Shown: positions 35,226-47,433, counted from the first letter of the stretch. The stretch is 64,000 nt of DNA from Yamagishiella unicocca (GCA_003116995.1 BDSL01000038.1:1-64000); one strand, 5' to 3'. The notes: generated from the sequence alone by a model not told the origin. Numbers and translations are program-made.

Positions 35226-37429
35226 ATGACGCGCATGGCGCAGACCCTACGGGCCTGCCGCCTGCTGCGACCTTTGTCTGCAGCTGGAACATCATCATTG
35301 CTGCAGACGGCAGCGGTGACGAGCGCAGTGGGTTGCCAGCCGTCGACTTCAGGCGGTGGCTGCGACCACGATGGATACAGAGGGCTTCTGGCGCTGGGTC
35401 GCCAAGTGCCTCAGCGTTTCTTTAGCCTACAAACGGTGAATAAATGCACCAAGAGCGACTGTAATCATACCGCTTCCAACCAATGTAATATGTGTAAATC
35501 CCCTCAGAGCTCTGCTGACGCCAGGATTCAAGAGGTCGCGGATGCTCTCAGAGCGTTACCAGAAAGCTTAAGCTTTGATCGTGGGGAGGTGCCTATACCG
35601 TCGGACCTAGACAACCCTCTCGGGCGCGCGATGTTGAAAATAATGGGTTTCGAGAGCAAGCGAAGCAAGCTGTTGCATGGTAAGGTATATACGACTTTGG
35701 ACTGGGATAAGCCCTCGTGTAGGCAACATTCCCCACGTCCAGGCCATATGTCGCTACCCTCGGCGTCATCCGCCTGCCCTCCCCATTCTGTCACATGCCT
35801 GTGTCCCAAAGCCTGAGAGATCCCGCTTCTCTCTCCTCCTTACAGGGGCGCAGCGGTTGTACGAAGCGGTGACCGACGACGTGGATACAGATGTGCTGCA
35901 GCGTTGTAAGTTGGGTTTCGTAAATCACAGCGCGCTGCACCACGAAAGCAGCTTGCGTGGCCAGGGGCTTGCCTGTTTGCTAACGCCATGAGCCCCTCCC
36001 GCCGCCCTCTTTCGCTCCTTCGTCTCGCCGCAGCCTTCCAGACTGGCAAGACGTTTTGGTCCACCTACGTGTTGCTGTCGCTGCACGTGTGGATGGTGAT
36101 CCACCGGCTGCGTACCTGCACGCACGCAGACGTGCGCTTCTTCCGCCAGCGCTTTTACAACCAGTTCCAGCAGGACGTCGAGTACCGGGTATACGCGGCG
36201 GGAGTGCAGGTGGGTGGCCGGCGGACCGAAGGGAGGGGTTGAGGGATGGAGGACGCGATGCGGGCGGCAGGGCTTGGGACTTGTGTGCGAGGTGGCAGGA
36301 GCTCCACGCGTCGAGTGGCGAGGCTGGTGGTGTCTGCAGCGGCTGCGCGTGCAAGCGAGGGTATGGACGCTGGGTGCTTCGTTGGGGAGGGGAAGGGGCG
36401 TGTGCGGCGGGCTGCTGCAGTCGTGGTTGGGGCGACGGGGGGAGGGTGAGGGTGCGGTGCGGGACATGGCGCATGGGAACGTTGACAGTGCTCGCCTCCG
36501 CTGCCGTACAATGCGCTGCGGCAGGTGGGCGTGTCGAAGTGGCTGAAGAAGCTGGAGGAGCACTTTTACGAGACGGCGTACGAGTTCGATCAGGTGGGTA
36601 GGGTAGGAACGCGGGATGAGGGGGCTGGGAGTGTGAGCTCGGCATGCGTGGGGGACTGCGGGGTGGAGGGCAAGCCGGTGGATCGATGAAGGAGGAAAGG
36701 GTGGGGAGCTGCCGTAATTGAACCCTGGCGCCGACCCATTGCCCTCGCACCGACCCATGACCCTGGCACTGACCCAAACACCATCCCACAGACCCTGGCC
36801 CCCGACGCAAAGGACACCCTGGCCGACGCCATCCTGCGCAAGTACTACGGCGGCGAGGAGAAGCACCGGTGAGAACCACCAGGGGGCAGTACGGCTTTTA
36901 CCCAGGGGGGCCGTCGGAGCTTTGCCACGAGTTCGTTTCCCCGCCTTGTTGTGGCCGGGGTTGAGGTGAAGCCGGCGTTGTCCAGGGCGATATGCGTCCA
37001 CGGTGAGCTAGTTGATTGCGATGTGCTTGGGCCAGAGTGGCTGAGTTGATGCCGGGATGCAGCACAGCACACCAAGCCAAGCCTCTGGGCCCCTGCCTGT
37101 TTTTGCAGTTAGCAGTCTGAACTCCCAACGTCCAACTTCCGAAACTATAACCGCAACCGTGCAGGGTCGACGCGGACCTGCTGTCGCGTTACGCCACCCG
37201 CGAGCTGCAGTGCCTCGCCATGACGGACGACGAGATGGTGCTTCGCGGCCACGTGAGGTTCAGCTGCCGCATTCTGGCCGCCGTGCACCAAGCCGAAGCG
37301 ACGTCACCGGCGGAGGCAGATTCGGAGGCGGGGGCGGGGACAGCGGGGGAGGCGGCTGGCGGCGCGGGGCTCGATGGACCCATGGGCTTTGGTGTCGGTG
37401 CTCCGGCGCAGGGCAAGACCGGGGCGTGA
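35226..37429 (+). CDS. ubiquinol-cytochrome c chaperone (CBP3/UQCC1 family)
   Basis: Six exons join in phase: 35226-35679, 35846-35905, 36034-36209, 36525-36593, 36792-36868 and 37165-37429, about 366 aa. The core matches the CBP3/UQCC1 fold: RLYEAVTDDV, then FWSTYVLLSLHVWMVIHRLR, a KWLKKLEEHFYETAYEFDQ helix and an ADAILRKYYGG segment. Family members assist synthesis and assembly of mitochondrial cytochrome b into complex III. The first exon has an Arg-rich mitochondrial presequence (start MTRMAQTLRACRLLRP), then an odd Cys-containing stretch (NKCTKSDCNHTASNQCNMCK) not typical of the family. A second ATG at 35235 is an equally possible start. The C-terminus ends in an Ala/Gly-rich tail. Confidence 0.88.
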
Positions 37430-37455
37430 GGGGCGGTGGAGGAGTTCTTGGAGGT

Positions 37456-38214
37456 TTAGAAATCCTCAAGAGCGTGTAACGCCCTTCGGAAGGCGTCTAG
37501 CTGCAGGCTGCAGGTCGGCAGTATGTATCCATACGCAGCCTTAATGGCGCTGTGGAAGCCGCCCAAAGTGCTTGTGCACTCCCTGCACGCACAGCTGTAA
37601 AATATGGCGGAGGGATTTCGCCGCCTTGCAAATGGGATCCTTGTACGAAATCTATCTGTGGACTCCGTCAGACTGATTAATTCACGTGGGTCGAACTGCA
37701 TAGAGCTTCGCACCGCACGGTGCAGATTACATTGTCGTGACACAAAGAGCCAGGGCCGTTCATGACACCCGACCTTCCATCCCCGCCTCCCAAGACTGAC
37801 GCTCTGCAGTTCTGGAAGGGTGTCTATCCTTGGATCGCATGCCGCCGTTGCACCTCGAGAGATCATGCGTCCACTCCCACAATAGTCGTTGCCAAGGGAA
37901 ACGCTGGGAATCGCTGAAGGGCTGGCGCAGCGCGGCACGCACGAGGAGGGCGCCTGGAAAATCCCCCTCGGCGCCAAAAGCCCGCTCCGACCCCATTGCT
38001 TTCCTAAGAGTCCCAAACCCCGTGACTGGTGCACACAGGCCCCAAACCACATCACCACCAGATGCCGCCACCAAGCCAGCGACTCTCCAAACGCGCACGT
38101 CCGGGAAAAGCCCCCGCTCGGTCCCTTCAGCCCATGCGAAGCTGACTGGGATCGGTGATGCGCGCCAACTGCACCACCAGCACCACTCCTGACGGTCTTA
38201 CAGCAGCTGCACAA
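37456..38214 (-). CDS. hypothetical long open frame
   Basis: A 252-codon frame on the minus strand, ending 27 nt from the CBP3-like stop. Its last third (from FDPRELISLTESTDRFR) has a protein-like composition, but there is no recognised motif, and the frame covers the probable 3' UTRs of both neighbours. Long open frames arise by chance in DNA this GC-rich, so this may be nothing. Confidence 0.15.
   Translation of the reverse strand: MCSCCKTVRSGAGGAVGAHHRSQSASHGLKGPSGGFSRTCAFGESLAWWRHLVVMWFGACVHQSRGLGLLGKQWGRSGLLAPRGIFQAPSSCVPRCASPSAIPSVSLGNDYCGSGRMISRGATAACDPRIDTLPELQSVSLGRRGWKVGCHERPWLFVSRQCNLHRAVRSSMQFDPRELISLTESTDRFRTRIPFARRRNPSAIFYSCACRECTSTLGGFHSAIKAAYGYILPTCSLQLDAFRRALHALEDF
37596..37600 (+). 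promoter_or_regulatory. putative poly(A) signal TGTAA
   Basis: TGTAA about 167 nt after the CBP3-like stop. Another TGTAA lies closer, at 37475-37479. Confidence 0.5.
38196..38200 (-). promoter_or_regulatory. putative poly(A) signal TGTAA
   Basis: TGTAA on the minus strand about 255 nt after the uL18c stop. Confidence 0.5.
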
Positions 38215-38452
38215 GCGCCGAAGGCGGCCGCAGCCCAGCGCACAGCCCTCATGCAGCAGCAGATGCGATGAGAGCGGCGCCCGCGTCCTCGCTGCTGTTG
38301 CTTGCCTCGCAGGTCACACCCCCGAACCCCGCACTATTCGGGTGGTTCGGTCGCTGTGCTACCTGCCAGGGCCCCTCCACGGCCCCGCACCGCACCGCGC
38401 TGCTGGCGACCGCTGCGTGGACCACGGGGGGCCCGAGTGCGCCCGTGAATGC

Positions 38453-40637
38453 TTAGAATACGAGGCCACCAGCGCGAGCAGCATCAGCCACGGCCTGCGG
38501 GAGAGGATTAAGGTCAAAACAGAATGTGGGTCGAGAACATTAGGTAGGTTCCGAGCCTGGCGCGAAGGCGTCTACCACATCCGTGGCCGGGCGTTACATC
38601 GCTTCATTTGCCGTCGCCCTCGAGACCCCGCTCGCCGCTAAGCCCTCACCTGGATGCGGCCGTGGTACTTGAAGCCGCCGCGGTCAAAGCACACCTTCTC
38701 GATGTTCTTGGCCAGGCACAGCTCAGCAACCTTCTTGCCGACGACCTCAGCAGCGGCCTGCGTGGAGGTGCCCGCCAGACCACCATGTTTTAGAAGCACG
38801 AGCGCATTCGACGTGCCCATCCTAGGTAACCGAAGACGATGAAATAACAATTCCAACACTTGCGGTTATGGCTGTTTCAGGGTGACGAGTGCGCCTCATT
38901 CCCCGGCGTCAGAGGCCGTAAAGGCCTGCATTTGCGCGTGACTGCAAGTGCACCGCTGCAATGATCACCATAAGGCCTAGAAGACTCCCCGTAAAACCCT
39001 AACTCACACATCCCCCTCCTCCCCCCCGTCATCCATGCAATGCTCCAATGCCCCCTTCATCGACGACCATGGATGGGCACAGCAGTTGCTGCCATCCCCG
39101 CAAACAACTACCATCCATTATCTATCCGGCTGGCGAGTGCTGGTTGGCCTGTCAAGGGCTGCAGGCCCCCTTTAGGCGATGGAATCTGCTTCTGACAGCT
39201 TTCTCTAATGTCGAAATCCGTTTCCCATAGCGTAATCGTGTCCTATGCTCAGCCTCACGTTTAGGGCTCAAACCCGGATTTCCCGACGCCATATCGGCTT
39301 CCACCGACCGCGACTAGCAGATGTGTGGTGGTTCCCTGTTTCCATTTCAGGTCCGCGACCCAGTACCCCAGCGCCGGCAAAGTGCCTGGAAGTGAACGCC
39401 AAGGGGCGCCTCCCAGCCAAGGAATGCCTCCCTCGGTTATGCTCAAGGAGACGACCCCCCGCTCGACTGCGGTACCTCCGCCCGCTGCTGGCTGGTCCAA
39501 CTTTACCCCCCGGCCGTCACATGCGCCGCGGCGCAGACGTACCACGTTGGCACCGCCCTCCAGGGACTCCTTCAGCTCCTTCATGATGCTGCTGGCTTGC
39601 ACCAGGGTGTGGCCGTTCGAGTCGTCGATTACCTGAGCGCCGCACACCGCACGCCAAGTCAGGCATATTAAAGGTATCCCATGGAACGATATTTGGTCAG
39701 CACTTGCACGCAAACCCCGTCGTAGCTGCATGCGGGGCTGACAGCGCGCACCTGCACGTAGATGTGCTCGTTGGACTTGAACACAGCCATACGCGGACGC
39801 TCCGTCGTGCCACTCAGCTGCAGTCGTAAGAACCAAACACCAAAATGGTTATACAACGGCTAAACGGGAGCACTCGGCCAGGACGAACGAGTTGGCGCCG
39901 CGCCACAAACGCATACGGCTGGGGCAAAACCAGCACCAAAGGTTAAGCCCCCAGCATGATTATGACGAAGAGGTTCAATCGCACCTTCTTGCGTAGGCGC
40001 TTGTGGCGAGCTTGCGTGCTCGCCTTCTTGGTGTCCGCAGCCTTGGCCACCACCGGCGCAAACACGCGGCTCACTGCGACGAACCCCGGAAAAGAACTCT
40101 TTTATTTCACAGCAAGACAGCTGGCATCTGGAAAGTCTTAGGCCTCAGATAGGGAGCAAAAGCCACCCGGGTGGCTGCAAGCCGCAAATGCTGTCGCCTA
40201 AGCACCCATATCATTCTCGACCATCGCACGACCGATCTAGGCCTAGCCAGAAATGTACCTGGCCGGGTGGGAGCCAGGGTGGAAAGGGCGGTCGCCCTGA
40301 AGCTGCACGCCTGCATTCTGCTGCGCTGGGTCAACAGGCACAAATAAGGATTTCTTCGGACAACCCTAGGTGGCGTCCAAGACACTTCGTTCAAATGGCA
40401 GGGGAGAATTGCAAGGTATGTGACCAGAGCTGTGAACTCCAGTCATGACAGTCCAGGGAAGGCGGCACAACCCTCAAGTCCCTTTCGCCACGCGTATCAC
40501 TCTTGGCATAACTATTTTGCAGTACCTCGTGTAACAATATATCGGTTATAGCGGTCGTTCTCACGAACGCAGAGTCTTCCGACACAGTCATTACCCGCGA
40601 GGGCCCGTCTCAACTTCGGCATGGCGCACAACGCCAT
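38453..40637 (-). CDS. PRPL18: plastid ribosomal protein uL18 (bacterial type)
   Basis: Six exons join in phase: 40595-40637, 39985-40073, 39752-39817, 39543-39632, 38650-38757 and 38453-38494, 145 aa. The conserved core is [21 protein letters not shown], then [15 protein letters not shown], then [20 protein letters not shown] and the terminal [20 protein letters not shown]. uL18 binds 5S rRNA in the large ribosomal subunit. The bacterial-type sequence plus an N-terminal extension ([26 protein letters not shown]) that resembles an algal plastid transit peptide point to the chloroplast. Start alternatives are the ATG at 40637 and a second, in-frame one at 40622. The first ATG is the complement of the start proposed for the divergent aminotransferase. 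Confidence 0.9.
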
Positions 40638-43600
40638 GGCAGCTGCTGGATCATCAACAGCTACCAAATGGAAGGTATCGCGCCGGGCGCGACACGCTGT
40701 CTAGTCTTTGGTCTCCCCACCCGCCCCCGCGCGCAACACCCAGCATCTGTGCTCCCTGGCGCCACGACCCCCTCATGCTTGCGCTGGTGCTTACAGCCAT
40801 TTTCTACAGCAAGCGATCTCTGGGATACTCTCCCGGTGGCCCTCTCGCGCACATCGGAAGGGGGCCCAGAGTGTGCGGTGGATGGCACGACGCGTCACCC
40901 CTCTGCCTGGATCGCTGATGCGACGATGCGGCCTACCACGCGCATCCGATCGCAGCCAGCAGGCATTCCTTACTTCCATTCGCACCCTCCCTGAAGCAAA
41001 CTCTGTCTGTACCTTCCCATACTGTACGACCGCTGACCAACCCCGATATCCTCCCCTCCCCTCCCTACCTCCCTGCCCTCCCCCCTCCTTCCGCGGCTCC
41101 GCGACACCGACCCACCGACCCACCGCTCCAGTCGCTGTCCCGGCGCATTGACGCCACCGACACGCCTGTCATCGACTTCACTCGCCGCGTGATGGCGACC
41201 CGGAAGGACGCCCTGTCGCTTGCACAGGTGGGCGCGGTGCAGTGCAGACCCGCCCTCGATGTGGGTCGGGCCACTGGGCTCCTTAGGGCGGCTCGCAGGC
41301 CCAGCCAGCGCTTGCTTCCGGCCCCGAGGGGCGCAGCGGGATCGTAGACGCTGAGTGGTCCTGGTGCAACGCATCTGGGTTGCAGGACATCGGGTCCGCA
41401 GGCCAGATCCGCTCAGGCCAGATCCGTGCTGGCAAACTGGGGCCCGCAGGGGTCCACTGCGCCGCGAGGGGGGGCGGAGGCGGGACGGACGCTCGGGTCG
41501 CTGCGGCCGTCGCGGCGCACCGCATGGTACCGGGTTTGCGTGCGCAAGTGGCGGCGCGGCGGCTACTGCCGCTGCTGTCATGCTACTGCCGCGCGACTGA
41601 CTGGCCCAGGCTCATGGGTGTGCTATTCGGGGTGGCTGCCTGCTGCGCAGGGTATCGTGCACTGGGGCCCACCCCCAGCCGCCCTGGAGCGCCTGTCAGC
41701 TCGCCTGGCTTCGGAGCCGGCGGCTGTGAGCGGCTACGCGCCCAACGAGGGTCTGCCGGCGCTGCGCACTGCGCTGCGGCACAAGCTTGCCGTACAGAAC
41801 CACCTGCCAAACGTGAGTTGGCGTTTGACTCCTGATTGATGATGCGTGGGTTGTTGTTGGCAGAGGCGGCGCCAGCGGTGCATCGTGCTCATGAGCCTGC
41901 TCCACCCACCCGTCCCCCCGCCCACCGCCGCAAAATGCCCGCCGGCAACCGCCTTGCCGCGAATGGATGGCGCCGCTGCTGGTACGACAGTACGACGTGA
42001 TTGTCACACCGGGATGCAACCAGGTACGGCGCCGGCTGCGCGGGAGGGGGGCGTTGCGGGGTGGCACGAGGAACTATCATTCAAAACACAATACTGGTCA
42101 CTCGTGTCATTCATGGTCGCTTCTGAAAGGAGTGGGGTTGGGTCTCTGTGTTGTCTCCCGCTGGCTGAGCACCACCGCCGCACTGACTGACCCCAAGCCC
42201 GCGCCCAACCCGGGCGCCTGCCGGGGCCTGCCCGAACGTCCAAACCCAACCCGAATGCAAACCCTAACCCGCAGGCGTTCCTCAATGCGCTGCTGGCTCT
42301 TTGTGACGTGGAGGACCGGGTTGTGCTGTTCCGCCCCTACTACTTCGATCACCTCATGGCCATGCAGGTGGGGCGGTGGGGAGTCTGCCCGCGAGATGCA
42401 GGTGGGACGGTGGGGCGGGGAGATGAGAGGATGCCCGTAGGTCGGCGCCAGGGAGGGGCAGGCCCGCTTGGGGGGTGGGGAAGGTCGTCTGGCAGCGGTG
42501 CTCGTCGTGACGGCACCGGGTAACGGGTTCTGCTCGCCAGCTCCCCGGTACTGACTGACTGACTGACAGTCGGCTGTCCCGCGACCCGCGCCCCCGTCGG
42601 ACCGACCCACGGGTCAGATGACTGGCAGCGCCGAACGTGTGGTGATGGGCGAGTGTGACCCCGAGACCATGCACCCCTCCCTGGACTGGCTGCGGAAGGA
42701 GCTGGCGGGGCCGGCGCCTCCCAAGATGGTGGTGGTGGTCAACCCCTGCAACCCCACTGGTATGTCCTCACAGCTGCAGCTGTAGCAGCAGCAAGTCGCG
42801 CCGCCGTGTGTCACTGCGCGGACGCCTTCCACCCCGCCTCCCCTTCTGCACATCATACAACCCCGCCTCCCCCTCTGCCTCCCCCCGCTGCCTCCCGCTC
42901 TGCCCCGTCTGCCGCCAGGTGTGCTGCTGAGCCGCGAGGAGCTGGACGCCATCAGCTCCGCCTGCGCAGCTGCGGGCAGCTGGCTGGTGCTGGACAACAC
43001 CTACGAGGACTTCATCTTCACGCCGGGTGGGGGCGGGGGGGACCGATGGGGACCGATGGGGACCGATGGGGACCGATGGGGACCGATGGGGACCGATGGG
43101 GACCGATGGGGACTGGGGACTGGGGAGGACTGGGGACTGGAGCTGGAGCTAGCAGCGCACAGCGTGCAGCGAACTGATGTCGCGGGCTGTAAGACCAGCA
43201 GATGCAGCACCCTGTCCCTGCATGGCCTGGCTCCGGTTCCGGAGCTGTGCCGTACAGACGCTCCTCAGCGGGCGACTTCGCCAGACGGCGAGAAGCTCGG
43301 CGCCTCCCGTGGCTGACTCCCAAGCCTGCCCGCGCTGCAGGCGGCGAACACTACTGCCCCTCCGGCTCTCACATCGTGCATCTCTTTTCCATGTCGAAGG
43401 TACGTGAAGCAGCGGCATGTGACCACTCCGAAGGGGGGGGCCAGGGGCGGGTCGATTCAATCTGCTTTAGCTCAGGGGAGAGGAGCGGCTCGGGCTGCTC
43501 CGGTTCAGGCCCCATGGCCCGCACAGCCCGCACAAACCCGGAAATACTGTCCGTCCCCCGCCTGGACATTCGTACGGCAATCGTCCTGCAGGCGTACGGC

Positions 43601-45128
43601 ATGATGGGCTGGCGTGTCGGCTACGTTGCCTTCCCGGACTTCCAGCACCACAACAAGGATGTGGAGGGGGACGCGGGAGGGGGCGCCGCCAGCAGCAACG
43701 GCGGCGCGCCGGCAGCCGCTCCCGGCGCGCTGGGCGCAGCGCAGCTGAAGGTGTGGCAACATTGGGAGGGGCCATCGGGGCGGGATGCTACTACCCGCCC
43801 TGCTGGCGTGCTGGGGTAGCCGGCCTGTTGGCATGCTGGGGTGGCCGCCTTTACGTGACAAACCGTCAGTCGAGACAATGAGGTGCACACGCAGGAGGTT
43901 GGTACGGTGGGGTGCAACTGCACTGGCGGTTATGATCCCGTCATACCGGACGATGACACCTGCCTGCCTGCCTGCCTGCCCCGTCACCCCCTCCCGCCCC
44001 CTCCTGCTTCCCGCCGCAGGTCCAGGACGCGGTGTGCATCTGCGCCCCTCAGCCCAGCCAGCTGCTGGCGCTGGAGTCGCTGGCGGAGGACGGGCGGGAG
44101 TACGTGATGGGGCATATCAACCAGCTGGCGGGTGGGTGGTTGGAGGGGGGGGGTGAGGGGTGAGGGGAGGGATGCGGAGGCTAACGATACACACACAGAG
44201 AGCTAGGTACGGAGAGGCCTGCTGGGCCACGGCATGGGCCCTCCCTGCCGTCAACCTCCGGGGCGCTCGACCCGGCTGCGCCCTGCGGGCTGTGCTCCTG
44301 CTGTATCCAGAGCAACCCCGCTGTGGTACCTCGCCTGCGCTCGCCTGCCCCGCCCTCAGCAGCGCGACTACCACAGGGGGGTCCGCTTTCGAGGGCCTTA
44401 CGTCAGGGGCGCCCATTCCCCTCCCCATGTCAGTTTTTTCCTTTCTCATGTGTCGTACACGCGTCTGCTCGCTTCCTGCCCCTGCTGCAGCCAACCGCGA
44501 CCTGCTCCGCACCGCGCTGGCCCCCCTGGAGCCCCATGTGGCGGGCGGCGAGGGCGCCATCTACTTGTGGGCCCGCCTTCCGGCCGGCTGCGGCGACGAC
44601 CGGGCGGTGGTGGAGTGGCTGGTGGCGCAAGCGGGGGTGTGCATCATACCGGGATCGGCGTGCGGCATGCCGGGTACGTTTCGGCGGGTGGTGGGGGTGG
44701 AAGGGAAGTGGGGGTTTGCGAGGGAAACCCGTGCACGCCGGAGATGGGCGGGGTGGGAGGCGGGGGGGGAGAGGGGCTCCTTGGCCGTCCGCCGTGTTTC
44801 CTGCCGTCCTGTTCCATCGCCCAACATGCCACACACCCAGTCCACCTCCTACGCCGCAGACCCTCTCGGCATCCTGAGTGAAGGATACCGTATGAAACCC
44901 GTCATGCCCGGGGCCCACACGTCCCTGCCCCCTCAACCTCGGTTTTTCTCGCATCCACGATTCTTCCTCGTAACCCCTCAAATTCGGTTCTTGCCAGGCC
45001 ACGTCCGCTGCTCCTACGCCAACCTGCCGCCCGAGAAGTTCCCCAAGGCAGTGGCCCGGCTGCGGGCGGGGCTGGAGCACCTGGTGGCACACGGCATGAC
45101 GGACATGCCGGCCCTCGCCGATGTGTGA
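40636..45128 (+). CDS. PLP-dependent aminotransferase, class I/II fold
   Basis: Twelve exons join in phase: 40636-40674, 41132-41227, 41651-41812, 41991-42023, 42275-42367, 42618-42759, 42919-43026, 43341-43399, 43592-43750, 44020-44131, 44491-44673 and 44998-45128, 438 aa. Fold-type I features appear in order: the substrate region GIVHWGPPPAAL, SGYAPNEGLPALR, VTPGCNQAFLNALLAL, the cofactor-contacting VVVNPCNPTG, DNTYEDFIF, and the Schiff-base lysine in SMSKAYGMMGWRVGY, split over an intron. The C-terminal part has YLWARLPAGCGDD and GVCIIPGSACGMPG. It transfers amino groups between an amino acid and a 2-oxo acid; which substrate cannot be told. A low-complexity insert (GDAGGGAASSNGG) sits after FPDFQHHNKDV. 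The first exon (13 codons) is supported by phase only. No clear targeting peptide is seen. Confidence 0.88.
42604..42615. repeat. palindrome family GACCCACGGGTC
   Basis: Member that overlaps the end of an aminotransferase intron, two bases before the exon at 42618. Confidence 0.9.
43041..43110 (+). repeat. 10-bp tandem repeat, 7 perfect copies
   Basis: GACCGATGGG repeats seven times immediately after the 5' splice site in the aminotransferase intron 43027-43340. Confidence 0.97.
44716..44745 (+). repeat. intronic repeat B, sense copy near 5' splice site
   Basis: GGGTTTGCGAGGGAAACCCG-type sequence begins about 43 nt after the donor of aminotransferase intron 44674-44997. Its inverted partner is at 44936-44976. 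Confidence 0.6.
44936..44976 (-). repeat. intronic repeat B, antisense copy near 3' splice site
   Basis: On the minus strand this reads ACGAGGAAGAATCGTGGATG followed by CGAGAAAAACCG. It ends about 22 nt before the acceptor and is inverted relative to the copy at 44716-44745 in the same intron. Confidence 0.7.
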
Positions 45129-47433
45129 CGGAGCCACGGAGGCGTTGGTGTGCTGTTGCCGGATGTGGCTTGAGGGCGTTGATCAGAGCGGGAATCGGGG
45201 GTCTGAGGGGTCTGGGCTGGGTGTTGACTCGTCTGCCAGGACTGGGGCGGCATTGGTGTGAGGGAACCATGCCGTGAGGTGGTTTCGGAAGCACTGGGTA
45301 CGGAAGGCCGTGGGCGAGAGATGCGTGTGATACGTGGGGGGTGGCTGCCGTTGGCGGAGAGGTCTGCACTGCTGCTCGGGGGATGATGTGGCTGCAGCCT
45401 GCATCAGGTGGATGTACAGGAGGCGATTTCTCGTTTCGAAGCGGTGCTTACGGTCGAGAGCAGACTCAATTGGTGACAGGTCTCCGAGTCATGGCGGCGG
45501 TCCTTGTTGCCTGTTGTAGGTAACTGTGTCGGTATATATACTTTATAGTTTTTTACTCGCGTAAGTTCGTTCGCGTGTGATGTACGCGACGCTCGGAGAG
45601 TCTCGGAGCTGTGGCGACGCGGCAGCATGTACGACATGTGTGTGCTGCCGCGCGTCTCGCCTCATGTGGTCTTTGCGGCGAGTGCGGTGTACAAAATGGG
45701 TTCGCCACCATCAGTCGGAACTGTCGACTGTGCCTTTCCGAGCGAGGATAGCGATACCGTCCGCCGCCAAAGATGGCGGCGTCACCGTATTTATCACTCG
45801 GCCTGCCGCGAGTCACGATGGTAGGGTGCGTGTGTGGTCATTTGCCGCTGAGTCACAAAAATCACCGGAGGCATTCGCTTGTGTGTCATATAAATATCAC
45901 ACACGAAGGAAGAGGCCGCCCCGTGCCGCAAGGACATCAGGGAGTGTAGCTGACGGACTAATGCCAAGCTGTTCGGCGGAACCTTGTCCGGGCGTGAGGG
46001 GCCTCTGCGCCCTTCCCTCAACACAAATCCCGAATCGAAACAATGGATAAACATACGGCGTACGCGGGCGGTCTACCTAGGCCCGAAGGTTCCGCCAAGG
46101 CCAAGTGTGTATTGCGTGCGATCGCAGGAGCGGGCAGGCGGTGCTCTGGTTGCAGCCGCGCCCATCGAAGCAGCATCGAAGCCAAACCGTGTGTCGTATT
46201 CATGAGCAGCGAGCGGGTATGTGTGTCAAAGTGTGCGCACTGGAGTGTGCTCCGCGCAAGATGTCGGCTGCGGCGGTCCCTGTACGACGTACGGTAACAA
46301 GGTGTGGGCCGTACGGCTCCCTTCTGTATGACCGCCCCGGCCGCCGTGAGCGGTCTGGAGCCTAGCGAAGCCAGGCGGTTGTCACACGGGCGATCCACCG
46401 GAACCGAAGGGAGACTGGATTTCTGTAATCTGTCCGGATTTTCGCTGGTATTAAGCCCAGCTGGAGGTCAACCCCCGGTTAACCTGGATTTTGGGAGCGT
46501 GGACGTGGGTTACGAGGGTTACGGCCAAGGAGGAGTTCCCGATAAGGACGTTTTTGGACTGGACACCGGAACGGAGGTTCATTGGGCATGCTAACAACGG
46601 TGGCGGGGGCTGAAGCCTGCTGGAGGGAGGAAACTACGTAACGGAAGTCATACTTTGAATCCGTGACATAGTGGCAGGTGTTAACGCATCATGGGACTGA
46701 TTCCTGCTAATCTTGATAAAATCGAGCAGCCTGAAGGTTAACTGTATGTGGTGTGGTGCCGCAACCGCCGAAAAATGAAATCTTCCTTCAAGCCTTGCGC
46801 CATGGGACAAGACTAGGCTAGGATGCTGCTGACATGCTTCATTTATACGAAAATTTCATGACAGCCAAGCCTATAGTCACATGCGTGCTTGGCGGCATTC
46901 CCAAGCCGTACTGCCGAGCGGAGGACACATGTTCACCCTTCGGCATCAGGCAGCCCGGAGACATGCCTTTGAACGATACACTTATCAATTTACAGCCTGA
47001 TCCGACAAAGTTTTGTAGTCATTACAGCCCCGCAAAATTCATCCTTGAATACGTTCTCAATACTGGCGCCAGCAATATGACGCCTGAAACTCCGCTGTAA
47101 TGTAACATAGTGTAACCGTATATGAGATTGAAGCAAGGTCGCTAACGTACTGGCAAACCTGAAAACCTCTGAACGTTGAGGACCGTAACTGCAAGTGGAG
47201 GAATCATATTGGATGTCGTAGTAATTAAGAAGGGACTTGCAGCTGGCGAGGGGTGAAGCTGCTGCCCGCCTCCACCCCTCGCCTGGCCTGCAGCGGACAT
47301 CTAGTAAGTCTGCGAAAGAGTGGTAAACGCTGCACCCGTATCATTTGCACTATAGGGTAAGGACCTTGACTGCTATGTACCCTCGCACCCAGGGCCTTAA
47401 GGGACTTCATATCGGCGCCAGCACTTCAGCACA
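45129..47433. other. intergenic, no supported gene except a small ORF
   Basis: No exon-like sequence is seen from 45.2 to 46.8 kb on either strand. An 88-codon frame at 46834-47100 is listed separately. The last 300 bp should hold the TAF4 promoter and 5' UTR. Confidence 0.5.
46834..47100 (+). CDS. hypothetical small ORF, 88 aa
   Basis: A single-exon frame beginning MLHLYENFMTAKPIVTCVLG with four cysteines and two IPKPYC/SPFGIRQPGD-like stretches. Its codons are less GC-rich than those of neighbouring genes. The stop is followed at once by two TGTAA motifs (within 47094-47115), which is unusually close for a poly(A) signal. It could be a small gene, a last exon, or chance. Confidence 0.25.
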   Translation: MLHLYENFMTAKPIVTCVLGGIPKPYCRAEDTCSPFGIRQPGDMPLNDTLINLQPDPTKFCSHYSPAKFILEYVLNTGASNMTPETPL

